This document shows positions 1 to 10,802 of a stretch of DNA of 64,000 nt, piece by piece. The notes below the pieces were generated by a model. That model was not told where the DNA came from. It was given only the letters and a program-made list of their open reading frames with translations, and ran no database searches. This stretch comes from Patescibacteria group bacterium UBA6489. Its GTDB lineage: Bacteria; Patescibacteriota; Gracilibacteria; BD1-5; UBA6164. The stretch is from contig DJMN01000016.1 of NCBI GenBank assembly GCA_002435385.1, positions 22,584-86,583 of the forward strand. The letters run 5' to 3'. Position 1 is the stretch's first letter, and each line of letters begins with the position of its first letter. The translations under genes were made by a program, and so were the position numbers.

Positions 1-1253
1 TAGAATAAATCATTTTCATTTATTTTTCAAGCAGAGGCTTCATGTGCTACTATAGAATCGGTGTTTCATACTTCTATTTTTGGGATCGCATTACTTTCAG
101 AATTTTTATCTAGTATCAATCAATCACAGTCAACTTTTACCACTGAATTTATTGCATTTTCTTTTATATCTACAAGTCATCTGTATGTATTTATTCCTCA
201 TCATTTACTTAGAGATTTTGAAACTATATTACTTGTAGTATTTTTTCAAATATGTATTACTTTTGCTCAGGTGTCTTGATTTTGTCATGTATTTGCAAAA
301 GCTAGTCATAAATGATCTGCTTTGGAATTGTCTCATTTTAGAATTGAACAAGGATAAAGCATAGTTGTGTTACTTCACATGTTTCATCAAACCCATTCCA
401 TATATCAGTTTTTTTCTACTATGGCTCTTTTGGTATTTAGGTTATAAGTGTCTAAACTCCAGTTTTCTACAGACGAGTATCTCATATGAGCTTTTTCTCA
501 AACAAATATTTCAACTCATCCTGCATGTAGTGAATTTTTGTCATATTTTGGAGCACTACATCATTCTATATAGTGAGCATTGGCTCATTCTTCTAGTATT
601 ATTATAGTATGTTCAAATTGTCATCCTGATTTTTTATTCATTCTAAAGTATGATTGAAGTGGTTCATCTATTTCTACTCATTCTGGAATATACAAAAATG
701 TTCATCAGCTCCATACTGCATAGTGAAGTGCTGCAAATTTATGGTCTGTTATTGGTATAGATTTTGAAAAATATTTTTTAACTAGTTCTTCATGGTTTTT
801 TAGAGCAATGCTCATATCTTCAAATATAACTCATTTTTCTTTTAGTTCTTCTTTTAGATTGTGGTAGACTACCTCACTATCGTATTGAGCTCATACTCAT
901 GCTAGGGCTTTTTTTTCTGCTTCTGGGATTCATAGTCTATCAAATGTATTTTTTATATTTTCTGGTACTTCATCCCAAGTTTTTTTATCTCAGGCTCCTT
1001 CAGGTTTTGCAAAATAATAGATCTTGTTTAAATCTAGTTTTTTTAAGCTTGGTCACCAGTTTGGCATAGGTTTTGATTTAAATATTTCTAGTGCCTTTAA
1101 TCTAAGTTGTAGCATCCATTTTGGTTCGTTGTTTGTTTTTGATATTAGTTCTACGGTTTGTTTGTTTATGCCTGGTTTTATTTTGGTTGTGTATTTTATG
1201 TTATCTTGGAAGTCCCAAGTATTTGTTGTTTTAATGTTTTTTGGATTTGTCAT
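1..1253 (-). CDS. sufB: SufB, Fe-S cluster assembly scaffold (3' end beyond window)
   Basis: SufB is the scaffold and core subunit of the SUF iron-sulfur cluster assembly machine, acting with the ATPase SufC in the cytoplasm. The start is the ATG at 1253 (MTNPKNIKTTNTWDFQ). About 417 residues are visible before the left edge, against roughly 470 in the family, so about 50 C-terminal residues are missing. SufB-type sequence includes YIPEGVEIDEPLQSYFRMN, FEHTIIILEEGANAHYIEGC, YSSVENWS and the late GLVDIKENA region. Many glycines are TGA codons, for example those in EEGANAHYIEGC. It diverges from sufC across about 380 bases of repeat-containing DNA, instead of forming the usual co-directional operon. 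No SufD or SufS is visible here. Confidence 0.93.
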
Positions 1254-1633
1254 ATTTTGGAATTATCTTTATTTATTTGAATTTTAGTTATGTTTCTTTA
1301 GAAAGCAAGGTAATGTTTTGTTTGCTTGATTTTTATTGAAAGATAACTAAGATATTTTTGTTAAAAATTATCTTGATATTTGAGAGGAGTTGATAATAAT
1401 GATTTTTTTCTTTAGACTTACATTTTTGCAGCTTCTTTCTCTTGGGAAGGAGAGAGAATTTAGAGAGAGGTTATTTTTGTAAAATTAGAGATGTTAAATT
1501 TCTCCCTTTGGCAAAGGTAAGGTGAATTGCGAAGCAAGAGAGTATGCCTTGGGGTAGAGTACCTGAAGCGAAGTGTAAGGGAAGTGTAAGGGAAGGGATT
1601 CAAACTACTATAATTAACTAAAATTAATAAAAA
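1254..1633. other. sufB/sufC intergenic region with repeat debris
   Basis: This is the 380-base gap between divergent genes and must hold both promoters. It contains a GA/CT-rich imperfect inverted stretch around 1432-1475 and a GC-richer block at about 1500-1600 with a repeated AAGTGTAAGGGAAG unit. This looks like decayed copies of the short palindromic repeats found elsewhere in the window. No open reading frame of note was seen with TGA as Gly. Confidence 0.5.
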
Positions 1634-2380
1634 ATGATAAAAATAGAAAATTTAAAGGCTCAAGTTGAGTCAAAGAAGATACTTAAATGAGTTTCTCTTG
1701 ATTTTGAAATTGGGAAAAATTATTGTTTGTTATGAAGGAATGGAAGTGGAAAATCCACTTTGAGTTCTATTTTGATGTGAAATCCTAAATATGAGATTAC
1801 TGAATGAACTATAAAAATAGGGAAAAAAAATTTACTTAATCTTTCTCCTTCTGAAAGAAGTAAAGAGGGGCTTTTTTTATCATTTCAAAATGTTCCAGAA
1901 ATTGCTTGAATAAAACTTAGTGAATTCCTAAGAACTATTTATAACATACATTTGAAAAATACTAAACCTGAAGTTAAAGAACTTTCACCGTTTATATTTA
2001 AAAGATTTGTAAAAAAGTATTTGGAAGAATTGAGTATAGATGAGAGTTTTCTGAATAGAGATTTAAATGTATGATTTTCAGGTGGAGAGAAAAGAAAGAT
2101 AGAAATACTTCAAATGAAACTTATAAATCCTAGGTATATAATTTTAGATGAAATAGATTCTGGTCTTGATTTAGATGCTTTTAGGGATGTTGTTAGATTG
2201 TTAGAATGATTAAATGATGAAACTAATACTTTAATTGTTATAACTCATTATTTTAAAATCTTAGATTATATAGATATGGATAAAATTTATATAATGCAGG
2301 ATTGAAGGATAATCAAGGAAGGATGAAAAGAGCTAGTAGAGGTAATAAAAAATAATGGGTATAAAAATTTGTGAGATTAA
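1634..2380 (+). CDS. sufC: SufC, Fe-S assembly ABC-type ATPase
   Basis: SufC is the cytoplasmic ABC-type ATPase of the SUF system and energises the SufB scaffold. The 248-residue length is normal for the family. Visible motifs are Walker A GRNGSGKS at about residues 34-41 (its first Gly is TGA), Q-loop FLSFQNVPE, ABC signature FSGGEKRK, Walker B YIILDEIDSGLD and the switch histidine in VITHYFKIL. The start is the ATG after AATTAATAAAA, with no clear Shine-Dalgarno. A hairpin terminator follows the TAA. The gene diverges from sufB. Confidence 0.95.
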
Positions 2381-2383
2381 TAT

Positions 2384-2422
2384 AAAGAGACTTTGGATTC
2401 AATTCAAGGTCTCTTTTATTTT
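2384..2422 (+). terminator. Terminator after sufC
   Basis: Stem AAAGAGACTT pairs with AGGTCTCTTT (one G-U), and a T-run follows. It begins 4 bases after the sufC stop. Confidence 0.75.
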
Positions 2423-2572
2423 TTAGATAAAGTTTTTGTAATTAGATAAGTATAATTTTTATAAATAGAAAAATAAAATATTTTTATATGTATGTCAACT
2501 CTTTTTTTTGTAATTCCTTTGAATAGTATGTTAAAATGATTGTGTTTTACTTTTTAATTATTAAAATATCTT

Positions 2573-3898
2573 ATGAACAAAGAGAACACTAAGATTATTT
2601 TAGCTGTAGTTCCTCTTTTGGCACTTATTGCTATTTTAGGATTTTATCTAAGCAGGGATACAGTTATAAATGATGATGTTCAGGAACGAGACACACAAGT
2701 TACTGGGACATCAGAAGTACTTTCTGAATCAGAAAGATTAAATTCTGCAGTTGTAGATTTATCTATTTCTGGTAATGAAAAAGTGCAAGAAGCTTTGGAG
2801 GCTATTAGAGGATGAGACTTTGAATCTTCTATAGAGAATCTTGAAGAATTGTTAGCTAATTCTAAGGATGAGGATGAAAAGCTATGATTATCTGTATTAT
2901 TAATTCATTCTTACTTAGATCAATGAACAGTCTCTTACAATGAGCCAGAGTTTGCTAAAAAGGCTAGAGACTTATTAGAGTCTAGTTGAATGCCAGAGAA
3001 TAGTTGGTATTATAAATTTTATATGTGATATTCATATGAAATAGAGAGAGACTATGAAAAAGCTATTTTACTATATAGAGAGGCGGAAGGAAAGGCTTTT
3101 GATAATGATACAAAATCTAGAACATACAATCAAATATGACATGTTTATGATTTAGATTGAAATTTAGACAAAGCATCAGAATTCTACAATAAAGCAATGG
3201 AAGCTGATAGATGAAATATTTCAGCGGTTCTAAATTTTGCTAGGATGCTTGTTAGAAAATGAGAATCCGAGAAGGCTGTAGAGTATTTTGAGAGAGTTGC
3301 AAATGAAACAGAAGATGTTTATGCAAAGGCAGAAGTTTATTTTGATTTATCTTCTTTATATATGTATATGAAAGGCGATAGTGAAAAAAATATTCAAAAG
3401 TCTATAGATTATGCTCAAAAGGCAGTAGATACAAATTGAAAGTATCCTTTAGGGTATATATGAGTTGCTAGAGTTCTCATAATATCTGAATCTAATTTAG
3501 ATCATGCAGAAAGATCTTTACAAGAGGCTTTAAAGCTTAATCCAGAGTTATCTTTAGCATATGAATGGCTTTGAATGCTAGAACAAGGTAAGTGAAATTT
3601 TGATAAATCTATAGAATATTTTAATAAGACTATAGAGATGTTATCAGATGATATAACTTTGATGAGGGGAGAAATAGATCAAGATAAATCTAGGTTATAT
3701 TATCTAACAGCAGTTTCTTATGCTTTTGATGAGAATAAAGAAAAAGCACTAGAAAATCTAAAAATAGCATTTGATTATCCAAATTTATATACTTTGACTT
3801 TATTTAAGTCTGAGATAGAAAAAGAAAATTATGGAGTATTTGCTATACTAAAATGAAATGAGGAATTTGAAAATTTAACTAAATGAAAAAAGGAGTAA
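2573..3898 (+). CDS. Membrane-anchored TPR-repeat protein
   Basis: This 441-residue protein has an N-terminal hydrophobic segment (about residues 8-25, IILAVVPLLALIAILGFYL) that is either a signal anchor or an uncleaved signal. A long tetratricopeptide-like region follows, with recurring motifs such as DYEKAILLYREAEGKAF, LDKASEFYNKAMEADR, SEKAVEYFERV, LDHAERSLQEALKLNP and FDKSIEYFNKTIE. TPR arrays are protein-interaction scaffolds. The topology suggests the repeats sit outside the membrane, which is an inference. It lies 29 bases upstream of the giant secreted protein gene and may be co-expressed with it. The specific partner is unknown. Confidence 0.85.
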
Positions 3899-3927
3899 AA
3901 AAAAAATTATTATTTTAATAAAATATT

Positions 3928-6900
3928 ATGAAAAAAATATTGTATACATTGGTTGCATTAGTACTTCTTATGTTTAGTTATGTGAATGCTAATGCAGATG
4001 TTTGGCAAGATGCTTTTGGTAGAAAGTGGAATATCACGCTTACAGAGTATGGTGCAGGAGGTGGGTCATATGGTGGTTTTGCTCAAAATATGGTAAATAC
4101 TACTAAGAGTTTTTTAAACTCATATGAAGATGTTGAAAACAATTTGTGAACATTGGAAGCAATGCTTCAAGGTACTACTTGTTGACTTTGTGCCTATTGA
4201 ACACTTTATTGAGGGCGGAGTTGATATTGAAGTACTACTTCATGGAAATATCTAAAGATGTGATGTTCTAATCATTTATTGGCAATGTTTGAATATATGT
4301 GTCCAGATATTAAACCAGCGTTTAGTTGTGATAATATACAGGTTCAGTGAAATTGAGCTTTGAAGACAAAAGATCCTGATTGAACAATAGTTATATATGC
4401 TAGTAGTTCAATAAAAGTTGTATGATTACAAGTTACAAAAGTATGAGAATATGATTGTAAAAAATATAGTGCCGATACAGTAAGACTAACTTTTGGATGA
4501 GGAAGTTATCAAGCTTGAATACCAGAACTTTTATCTCCTTGAACTATTAACTTAAGCGGAAGAGATATAGTTGTTAAAAAACCTGATGGAACAATAGTAA
4601 CAGAAAAATTGGGAACTTATAATATGAATTTTGATTTTTATAATAGTCGTATGGGAAAATGATGGTTTGATGCGGCAGGAACTTGTAAAATTAGAATAAT
4701 TGCAGATGATCCAGAACCTGGTTGTTGAGTTTGATCTGATTGAACTTGGAATGGAGAGTGAAATGGTATTTTAGATGATGGTGAAGAATGTGATATAACA
4801 GAAGATGGTACTAAACTTTGAACTTGGTGAGACTTAGAACCTGGCTGTGATGAGAATTGTGAAACTTTGAGTTATTGTGGTGATTGAGTAAAAAATAATT
4901 GAGAAGAATGTGATCCTAATGACGAATCTGAAGAAAATTGGGGAGCAGATTGATGTAACGAGGATTGTACAAGAGACAATTGAAGTTGTTGAGATTGAAT
5001 TTTAGATGATGATGAAGAGTGTGATTATAATGATTTGGATGAGAGTGATCCACCTATAAAAGAAAATTGGTGAACTGAAGGTTGTAGTCTTGAGTGTAAA
5101 ACTCAGTGAGAACAACCAGAAATAGATGTCCTTAAATATAGTGGGAACCCTGATGATTTAGATGGTAATACAGATGATAGCAATGAAACAAATGATACAC
5201 AAACAATTGTAGTTGCAGATGATGCAGTATTTAAAATAATTGTTACAAATAATTGAAAAGAGGATTTACAAAATATAGTTTTGGAAGATTCTATGTCATC
5301 TGATTGTAAATGAACTCTAAGTTCTGGAAAAGTTAATGGACATGATGTGACATTTTCTTGATCATGAAGTCATGATGATGATATATTACAAGTTGGAGAA
5401 ACATTTAGTTATACTTGTACTGAGGCAAATGTAACAGAATGATTTGAAAATACAATTGTGGTTGTAGCAGAATGAGTAACATCTTGAGTTCCTGTTACAG
5501 ATAATGATCCTACAGATATTTTGATTGATGAGGGTTCTATAGATGTACTTAAATATAGTGGAAATCCAGATGATTTAGATGAGGTTACAGATGATAGTAA
5601 TGAAACCAATGATGTACAAATAGTGTATTCTTGAGATAAGGCAGTATTTAGAATAGTTGTAACTAACTATGGTACTTGAGATATTCAGAATGTAACACTT
5701 GAGGATTCTGTTTCTCCTTCATGTGCTAGTAGTGGTACTGTAGATTTGCTTAACCATGAATTTACAAATAAAGAAGGAAATCTGGTATCATTTACAGATT
5801 GGTATTGAGATATCGATAACAATGAAGTATTAATACCATGAGAATCATTTACTTATGAATGTGATAAAGCAAATACTACAGCAGATTATGTAAATGAAGT
5901 TACAGTTAGAGGTGAATTAGTGTCAGATGGTACAGATGTTGATGATACAGATGATACAGAAGTATTTATACTAAATTGTGTTGATAATTGAGTAATAGGT
6001 AATTGAGAAGTTTGTGATCCAAGTGATGTAAGTATGGAAAATTGGGGAAACTGAACTCCTTGATGTAGTAATGAATGTTTACCTTTAAATTGTAATCCAA
6101 CCGATTGAACTAAACAAAGTTGGGAGGAATGTGATCCAAGTGATCCAGATGAGTGATGGGGAACTGCAGATCCTGGATGTGATGGTTTGTGTAAACCAAT
6201 AAATGAAGAAAATCCTGATTTGTCTTGTTCTGATATAAATGTTCATGATGATTATTCTGATACAGGTGCACTAGATACAGGGGTAACTTGTTATGGTAAT
6301 TCTCAGGTTGAAACATTTATGCTTGATTGTGGTGATGGCTCTTCTCCTATGTTTATGGATGCTTCTGATAATGCAGGATGAACTAAGGCGACATTTGATG
6401 TAGATAGTACTTGTTACGATTCTAGTTGAAATGTGTTAGGAAGTTGTGAATGTAATTATAGTACGAGTGATGCTGGCTCTCCTACTTTTACAGCTATGTG
6501 TAGTGTTTCTGATGTAGAAAATAATTATGATAAAAATAATGGTTTTGTAAGTCACACAAATTGTGCTTGACCAGTTAATATCTGGAGTTGAGAACAACCA
6601 CCTTGTGTAGATTTAAGAGATAAATATGGTTGGGATATAGATTGTGATTGAACAAAAACTTATCCTGGAGGTTGGGGGTATACTATACCAACTTATGCAA
6701 ATAATAGTGATAAAAAATTAGTTTGTTTGAAAGTTCCAGATGAGTATACTAATAAGATAGAATTGGATTACTTTGATTTAATGTGAGATGCTTGAACTGC
6801 TTGAGACTTCCATGATGATATTGGTATAACTGACCCATTCTTACAAAAATGATTATATGTTGATCAGGTTAATCAAAGTTGAGAGGAATGAGTTGAAGTG

Positions 6901-8298
6901 CTTGCTGCTGTTTTCTATGATTCACATGTTTGTATGTTGATGAAGTCTACAGTTCCAGGTAAAGAACAATTTGATTTTGATTTATATATTCCTAGACATA
7001 CTGAAACTTATCCTTTAAAATGGAATGGTAAATATAGAAAGATAAGTTGAGAAAGTTCTATGGGAATAGAATTTAACAAACCATTTGTTTGAGATTTCAA
7101 AGTTAGTGATGAGACAGGTTGAGTTCCAAAAATTAATACTTCTCAAGATTATGATGTAAGACCTATATTAAAGAAAAAATGTAGTACATCAGCTTGTAAT
7201 TATGAAGACTGAGCACTGAAAATAGTATTGAGTAATTCTGCATGAGCTTCAAATATAAATGATACAGTTGTTAATGATGTAAGTGATCATAAGTTTGGAA
7301 TTTATAGTTGAATAAAAGACGATTTGTGAGGATGTTCTAATTTACAACAAACTGAAGATGATGTATGTTGAACTTTCTTCTGAGAATTTAACGCTAGAAT
7401 TGATTCAACTACCGATGATTCAGCAATGGTTTCACCTATAGTTAGATCACAAGATATGATTATTTCTTATACTCTTGGATGACAAGATATTAAATATTAT
7501 CTAACAAGAGAAGATTATGGGGATAATAGAGATGAGTTCTATGAATATGGTGATCCTGATGTAGCAAGTCTTTGATTGTATGTAATATGAACTTCTCAAT
7601 GGACTTGAAAATGAGATATAACAGGACAATGAGATAACTTCTCTGATATATCTACTCTTGAACAAAGAGCTGCGATAAAAGAAAATGCTTATAATCTTAT
7701 CTCTGGTATGACATCATGACAAGTCGTAAATTGAGTTAAATATGTAGAATGAGATTATAAGATAGATCCAGATAATGTTGAGATAGACTATGAAACTTTA
7801 GTTGTAAAAAATGGTGATGTAACAATAGCTAGTGATATCTCATGAGATCCTATCTGAATAATTACTTTAAATGCTAACTTAGATTATTCGAAACTTGGTA
7901 GTTGAGTTTATAAATATTGAAATGTATTTATCAACTCTGATGTTACTAGAATTAATGCAATGATTTATGCAGATGGATGAGTTATAAGTTCTAATACTAA
8001 CTGAGTTGCATGGACTGAAAACTCAGTTGAGAGAACAGCAGATTTACAAAATCAATTATGGCTAAAAGGAGCGCTGTTTAGTAAAAATACTATCGGTTGA
8101 GCTGTAGCTGGTTCTAGTGGTAAATATAAGTTACCTGGTTGAGAGGAAACAGATGACTTTAATGAGGCTATGATTTATGACTTAAACTATACAAGAAGTG
8201 ATTGAGAATGAGCTGTGTCTGGTTATGAAGATTATGCTTTCGTTATAGAATTTAATTCTGAACTTCAAAATAATCCACCTAAATGATTTGGAGACTAA
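3928..8298 (+). CDS. Giant secreted Cys-rich, DUF11-like repeat protein (1456 aa)
   Basis: An N-terminal signal peptide (MKKILYTLVALVLLMFSYVNANA) is followed by a Cys-containing N-domain. Next comes a run of Asp/Glu/Cys-rich motifs of the kind CGDGVKNNGEECDPND, GDGILDDDEECDYND and NGVIGNGEVCDPSD, resembling the Myxococcus-type Cys-rich repeats. Two copies of a beta-sandwich module of about 125 residues begin DVLKYSGNPDDLD and contain VFKIIVTNNGKEDLQNIVLEDS; they resemble DUF11/conserved-repeat adhesion domains. A long C-terminal region has no recognised domain. The protein is probably cell-surface or extracellular; no LPXTG or SLH anchor was seen. Glycine is encoded very often by TGA, so the standard code breaks the gene into dozens of pieces. 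Confidence 0.85.
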
Positions 8299-8315
8299 TC
8301 ATCAAAGTGAAAATC

Positions 8316-8347
8316 AAAAAAAGAGAGAAATTTTTCTCTCTTTTTTT
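8316..8347. terminator. Bidirectional terminator
   Basis: An A-rich/T-rich perfect hairpin (AAAAAGAGAGAAA with TTTCTCTCTTTTT) lies between the convergent ends of the giant secreted gene and rsmE. Confidence 0.75.
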
Positions 8348-8358
8348 GTGAATAATAT

Positions 8359-9078
8359 TTAGCATATTATTTGAGAAATAAAGAATCAAACTACTATTCA
8401 TGTAGTTTCTGTTCTAAGGATTCTGTCTCATAAGTAAATTTTCTTGAAATTTAATTTAGATAGTTTTTGTATTTCTTCTTCACTAAATCATCATTCTGGT
8501 CAGATTAATATATTTATATTGTTTTCTAGATTATTTAGCTTTATGTCTTTTAGTTTTATAGATTTTTCGTCTTTCTGAGTATGTAAGATAAAGTTTTCTC
8601 AGATAATAGAATCAAATTTTATTGTATTGGAAAAATCTATCTCAGGTATTGTGTTTCTATTTGATTGCTCAGTAGCTTCTAAAACTATCTTTTCAAATCT
8701 TTTTATTTTATTTTCTGAAATGTTTAATTTTTGGCTTCTGTCTGATCTGAAAAAAACTATTTTATTAAATCATACTTCAGTTGCTTTTTGTAATATGTAT
8801 TCTATTTTTGATGATTTATTTGGTAGTGCCTGATAAAGGTTTAGATTAATATTTAGCTCAGAATTTTTATTTATGTTTTTTTTTACTTGTAAGTGTATTT
8901 CTTCTTTTTGTATTTTTGTTATTTGGTAGATGTAGTCTTTGTTTTCTGATCAATTAAAAAGCACTAGGTTTTCTCAGGGAGAAAATCTTAGTACTTTTTT
9001 TATTTGAAATAAAATTTCTTTATCTTTTAGGATTATTTTATCTTGAAAAGCAAAGTCTTTTAATGAAAATCTGTGCAT
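8359..9078 (-). CDS. rsmE: RsmE, 16S rRNA m3U1498 methyltransferase
   Basis: RsmE methylates U1498 of 16S rRNA using S-adenosylmethionine and belongs to the SPOUT knot family. The 239-residue length is typical. Diagnostic motifs are KATEVGFNKIVFFRSDRS in the middle, ILIGPEGGFSEEEI (the three glycines of GPEGG are all TGA) and the terminal LGDRILRTETTGIV, which form the SAM-binding knot. It lies 11 bases downstream of a small basic protein gene on the same strand, so the two are probably co-transcribed. Confidence 0.93.
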
Positions 9079-9089
9079 ATTTAGAAGAA

Positions 9090-9422
9090 TTATCTAGGCA
9101 TACCATAAAAGTCTAAACCAGAATTATCAACCATACTTTTTGTGATAAAGTTTTTCTTTTTTCATTTTACAAAGAATCCCCTTTCATCAATTATTCCTTG
9201 TTCTTTTAAGCTTTCAACATTTTTGGTTTTTAGCTTCTTTTTTGGGAAAGTTTGTTTGTTTTCAAGGTAGTGGTTTCTTGCTTTGTAGCTTTGGTTCTTT
9301 CTAACTTGAGGGTTTTCATTCCCCATATAAACTTGATAAGATTTCTTTTTTCCTTTAGCTTGTTTTCTTGCGGCTGCTTGTTTTTTTACTATTCTAGCGG
9401 TTAATCCGTGACTGTTTGCCAT
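9090..9422 (-). CDS. Small basic protein (110 aa) of unknown function
   Basis: Start ATG at 9422 (MANSHGLTARIVKKQAAARK). The protein is very Lys/Arg-rich, with KKQAAARKQAKGKKKSYQ near the N-terminus and the C-terminal sequence MVDNSGLDFYGMPR. One TGA-encoded Gly near residue 87 would truncate it under the standard code. The composition suggests nucleic-acid or ribosome association, which is only an inference. It sits immediately upstream of rsmE and next to the UGA-reading tRNA. I do not recognise a family. Confidence 0.75.
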
Positions 9423-9550
9423 AAAATATTATCTATTAAATTATAAAATCTAAAAACTTCTTATACAAAATTTTGTCTTTGTAAAAGTAACTTATCTTTA
9501 TTCTATCAAAAAATTGCTAAAAAACAAATTTTTGATTTCTAAATTGTTTA

Positions 9551-9582
9551 TTAAAAAAGAATCTAAATGTTTTTAGACTCTT
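9551..9582 (-). terminator. Terminator of tRNA-Gly(UCA)
   Basis: On the minus strand AGAGTCTAAA pairs with TTTAGATTCT (one mismatch), followed by a run of T. It begins about 15 bases past the tRNA 3' end. Confidence 0.7.
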
Positions 9583-9596
9583 AATTTTTAATTTTT

Positions 9597-9675
9597 TGGA
9601 GCGAGGGACGAGGTTTGAACTCGCACACCCAAGGGTTGAAGCCTTAGTACACTCACTCTTTTATGTTACCCTCGC
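9597..9675 (-). tRNA. tRNA-Gly(UCA), decodes UGA as glycine
   Basis: Acceptor stem GCGAGGG/CCCTCGC, discriminator U and encoded CCA. The D-arm is ACAT/GTGT with a 10-base loop, and the T-arm is GCGAG-TTCAAAC-CTCGT. The anticodon arm is TAAGG-CTTCAAC-CCTTG, giving the 7-base loop C-U-U-C-A-A-C and anticodon UCA. The anticodon stem can be extended by one more pair (C-G). G1-C72, C2-G71, G3-C70, U73 and C35 match known bacterial glycyl-tRNA identity elements; only anticodon position 36 differs from normal tRNA-Gly(UCC). There is no long variable arm and no 8-bp acceptor stem, so it is not tRNA-Sec. This is the adaptor expected for code 25. Confidence 0.93.
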
Positions 9676-9696
9676 AAAAAATATTTTACGCAAGGG

Positions 9697-9724
9697 AGTA
9701 TATGAAATTTGATGAATTAGTCAA
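9697..9724 (-). promoter_or_regulatory. Promoter of tRNA-Gly(UCA)
   Basis: On the minus strand, a -35 box TTGACT and a -10 box TATACT are separated by 16 bases. The predicted start is about 15 bases before the mature tRNA 5' end. It is among the clearest sigma-70 consensus promoters in the window. Confidence 0.75.
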
Positions 9725-9789
9725 ATTTTTTTGATTTTAATTAAAAAAGATTTATTATCTATTTGTTTTAATAAAAGGTTTTTCAGGAA

Positions 9790-9915
9790 CAGAAATTAAA
9801 TAAACCCAGAAACAAAAGAAATAATAATACATTCACAGGAGAAGATTTTTTACAATTAATTTTAATATAAATCTTCTGACAGTTCATTTAATTATTATTT
9901 CTTTTGTTTCTTAAT
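9790..9915 (+). ncRNA. Structured element E1 (homologous to E2 at 57.9 kb)
   Basis: A perfect 20-bp outer stem pairs 9809-9828 with 9891-9910. Inside are an asymmetric internal loop containing ACATTCACAGGA and GACAGTTCATTTAATT, and an inner stem AGAAGATTT/AAATCTTCT. The core aligns closely with element E2, while the outer arms differ in sequence but stay complementary. It lies between the tRNA-Gly(UCA) promoter and the MscS-like gene. The strand is inferred from the shared orientation. It could be a non-coding RNA, a leader element, or a small mobile palindrome. Confidence 0.5.
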
Positions 9916-9979
9916 TTTTGTTTTTATTAAATTTTTTATCAAATTTAGTAGTTGATTATTTTTTTATTTCTACTCAATT

Positions 9980-10696
9980 ATGGTTAAAAAAGATATTTCT
10001 GCAATATTTGAATCTCAGTATAATGATATTATTTCAAAAATTGAGATTTGGGGACCTAAGGTTTTAGGGGCTGTTTTGATATTGGCATTTGGAACTATAA
10101 TATCAATAGGTTTGTATAAATTGGTTTTGTTTTTATTTAAAAAGTTTAAACTAAAGGAATTTATTGATAAGTTAGATTTGGATATAATTGATGATAGTCA
10201 GAGGGAAAACTGAGAAAAAGTTACTTGAGTAAAAAAGATAAAATTTTCTGAGAAATTTAAAGTTGATAAACTTGTTTGAAAGTCAGTTTCTTATTATGTA
10301 TTTTTGGTGTTTTTTAGGTTATCTATAGTTTTTATAGGAATTAAGGAGGTTGAAGATTTTCTATGAGATTTGATAGCTTATTTACCAAATTTGTTTATAT
10401 GAGTGGTTATATGATTTTTTGGTAATAGGTTTTCAAATTTTATATATGATTTGGTTTATCATACTTTGGAGTTAACAAAAGAAAAGACTAGTAAAATAAT
10501 TGCGATGTCTGCTAAGGTTGTTATACTTTTTTTTACGATAATGCTTGTATTGAATTATGTAAAAATAGTTGATGAGTTTATAATACATACGATTTTTGTT
10601 TGATTTATAGCTACGCTTAGTTTAGCTCTTGGTTTGTCTTTTGGTCTTTGATGAAAGAAGGTTGCATCTGAAATTTTGGAGAGTTTTAGGAGGTAA
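9980..10696 (+). CDS. MscS-like conserved transmembrane-helix protein
   Basis: A 238-residue membrane protein with hydrophobic segments at about residues 27-52, 105-125, 135-155, 170-190 and 200-220. The sequence IEIWGPKVLGAVLILAFGTIISIGLYKLV and the glycine-rich end LALGLSFGLGGKKVASEILE resemble the conserved TM-helix proteins (PF05552) related to mechanosensitive channels. It lacks the full MscS beta domain, so channel function is not established. TGA glycines fall in the final helix. A palindromic repeat follows the stop. Confidence 0.75.
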
Positions 10697-10711
10697 TAAT
10701 TGATGTATCAT

Positions 10712-10770
10712 TTGGGGTGAACATATAGTTTCCCCCTACTGTAGTGGCAGACCTATGTGTCTGCCTAAAT
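10712..10770. repeat. Palindromic intergenic repeat
   Basis: Two adjacent inverted structures: GGGGTGAAC...GTTTCCCC, and GGCAGAC-CTATGT-GTCTGCC at 10747-10766. The second resembles short GC-rich dispersed palindromes common in bacterial genomes. It could also terminate the upstream gene. Confidence 0.55.
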
Positions 10771-10802
10771 TTAAAAACTATTTGTTATAAATTGTAAAAA
10801 TA

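Noticed and set aside
9597..9675. tRNA-Sec or a suppressor tRNA-Trp
   Set aside because: No long variable arm or 8-bp acceptor stem as in tRNA-Sec. Discriminator U and the GCG acceptor start fit glycine, and TGA aligns with Gly, not Trp.
9809..9910. E1 as a simple terminator
   Set aside because: It is far longer than other terminators here, has a conserved internal loop shared with E2, and does not directly follow a gene end.
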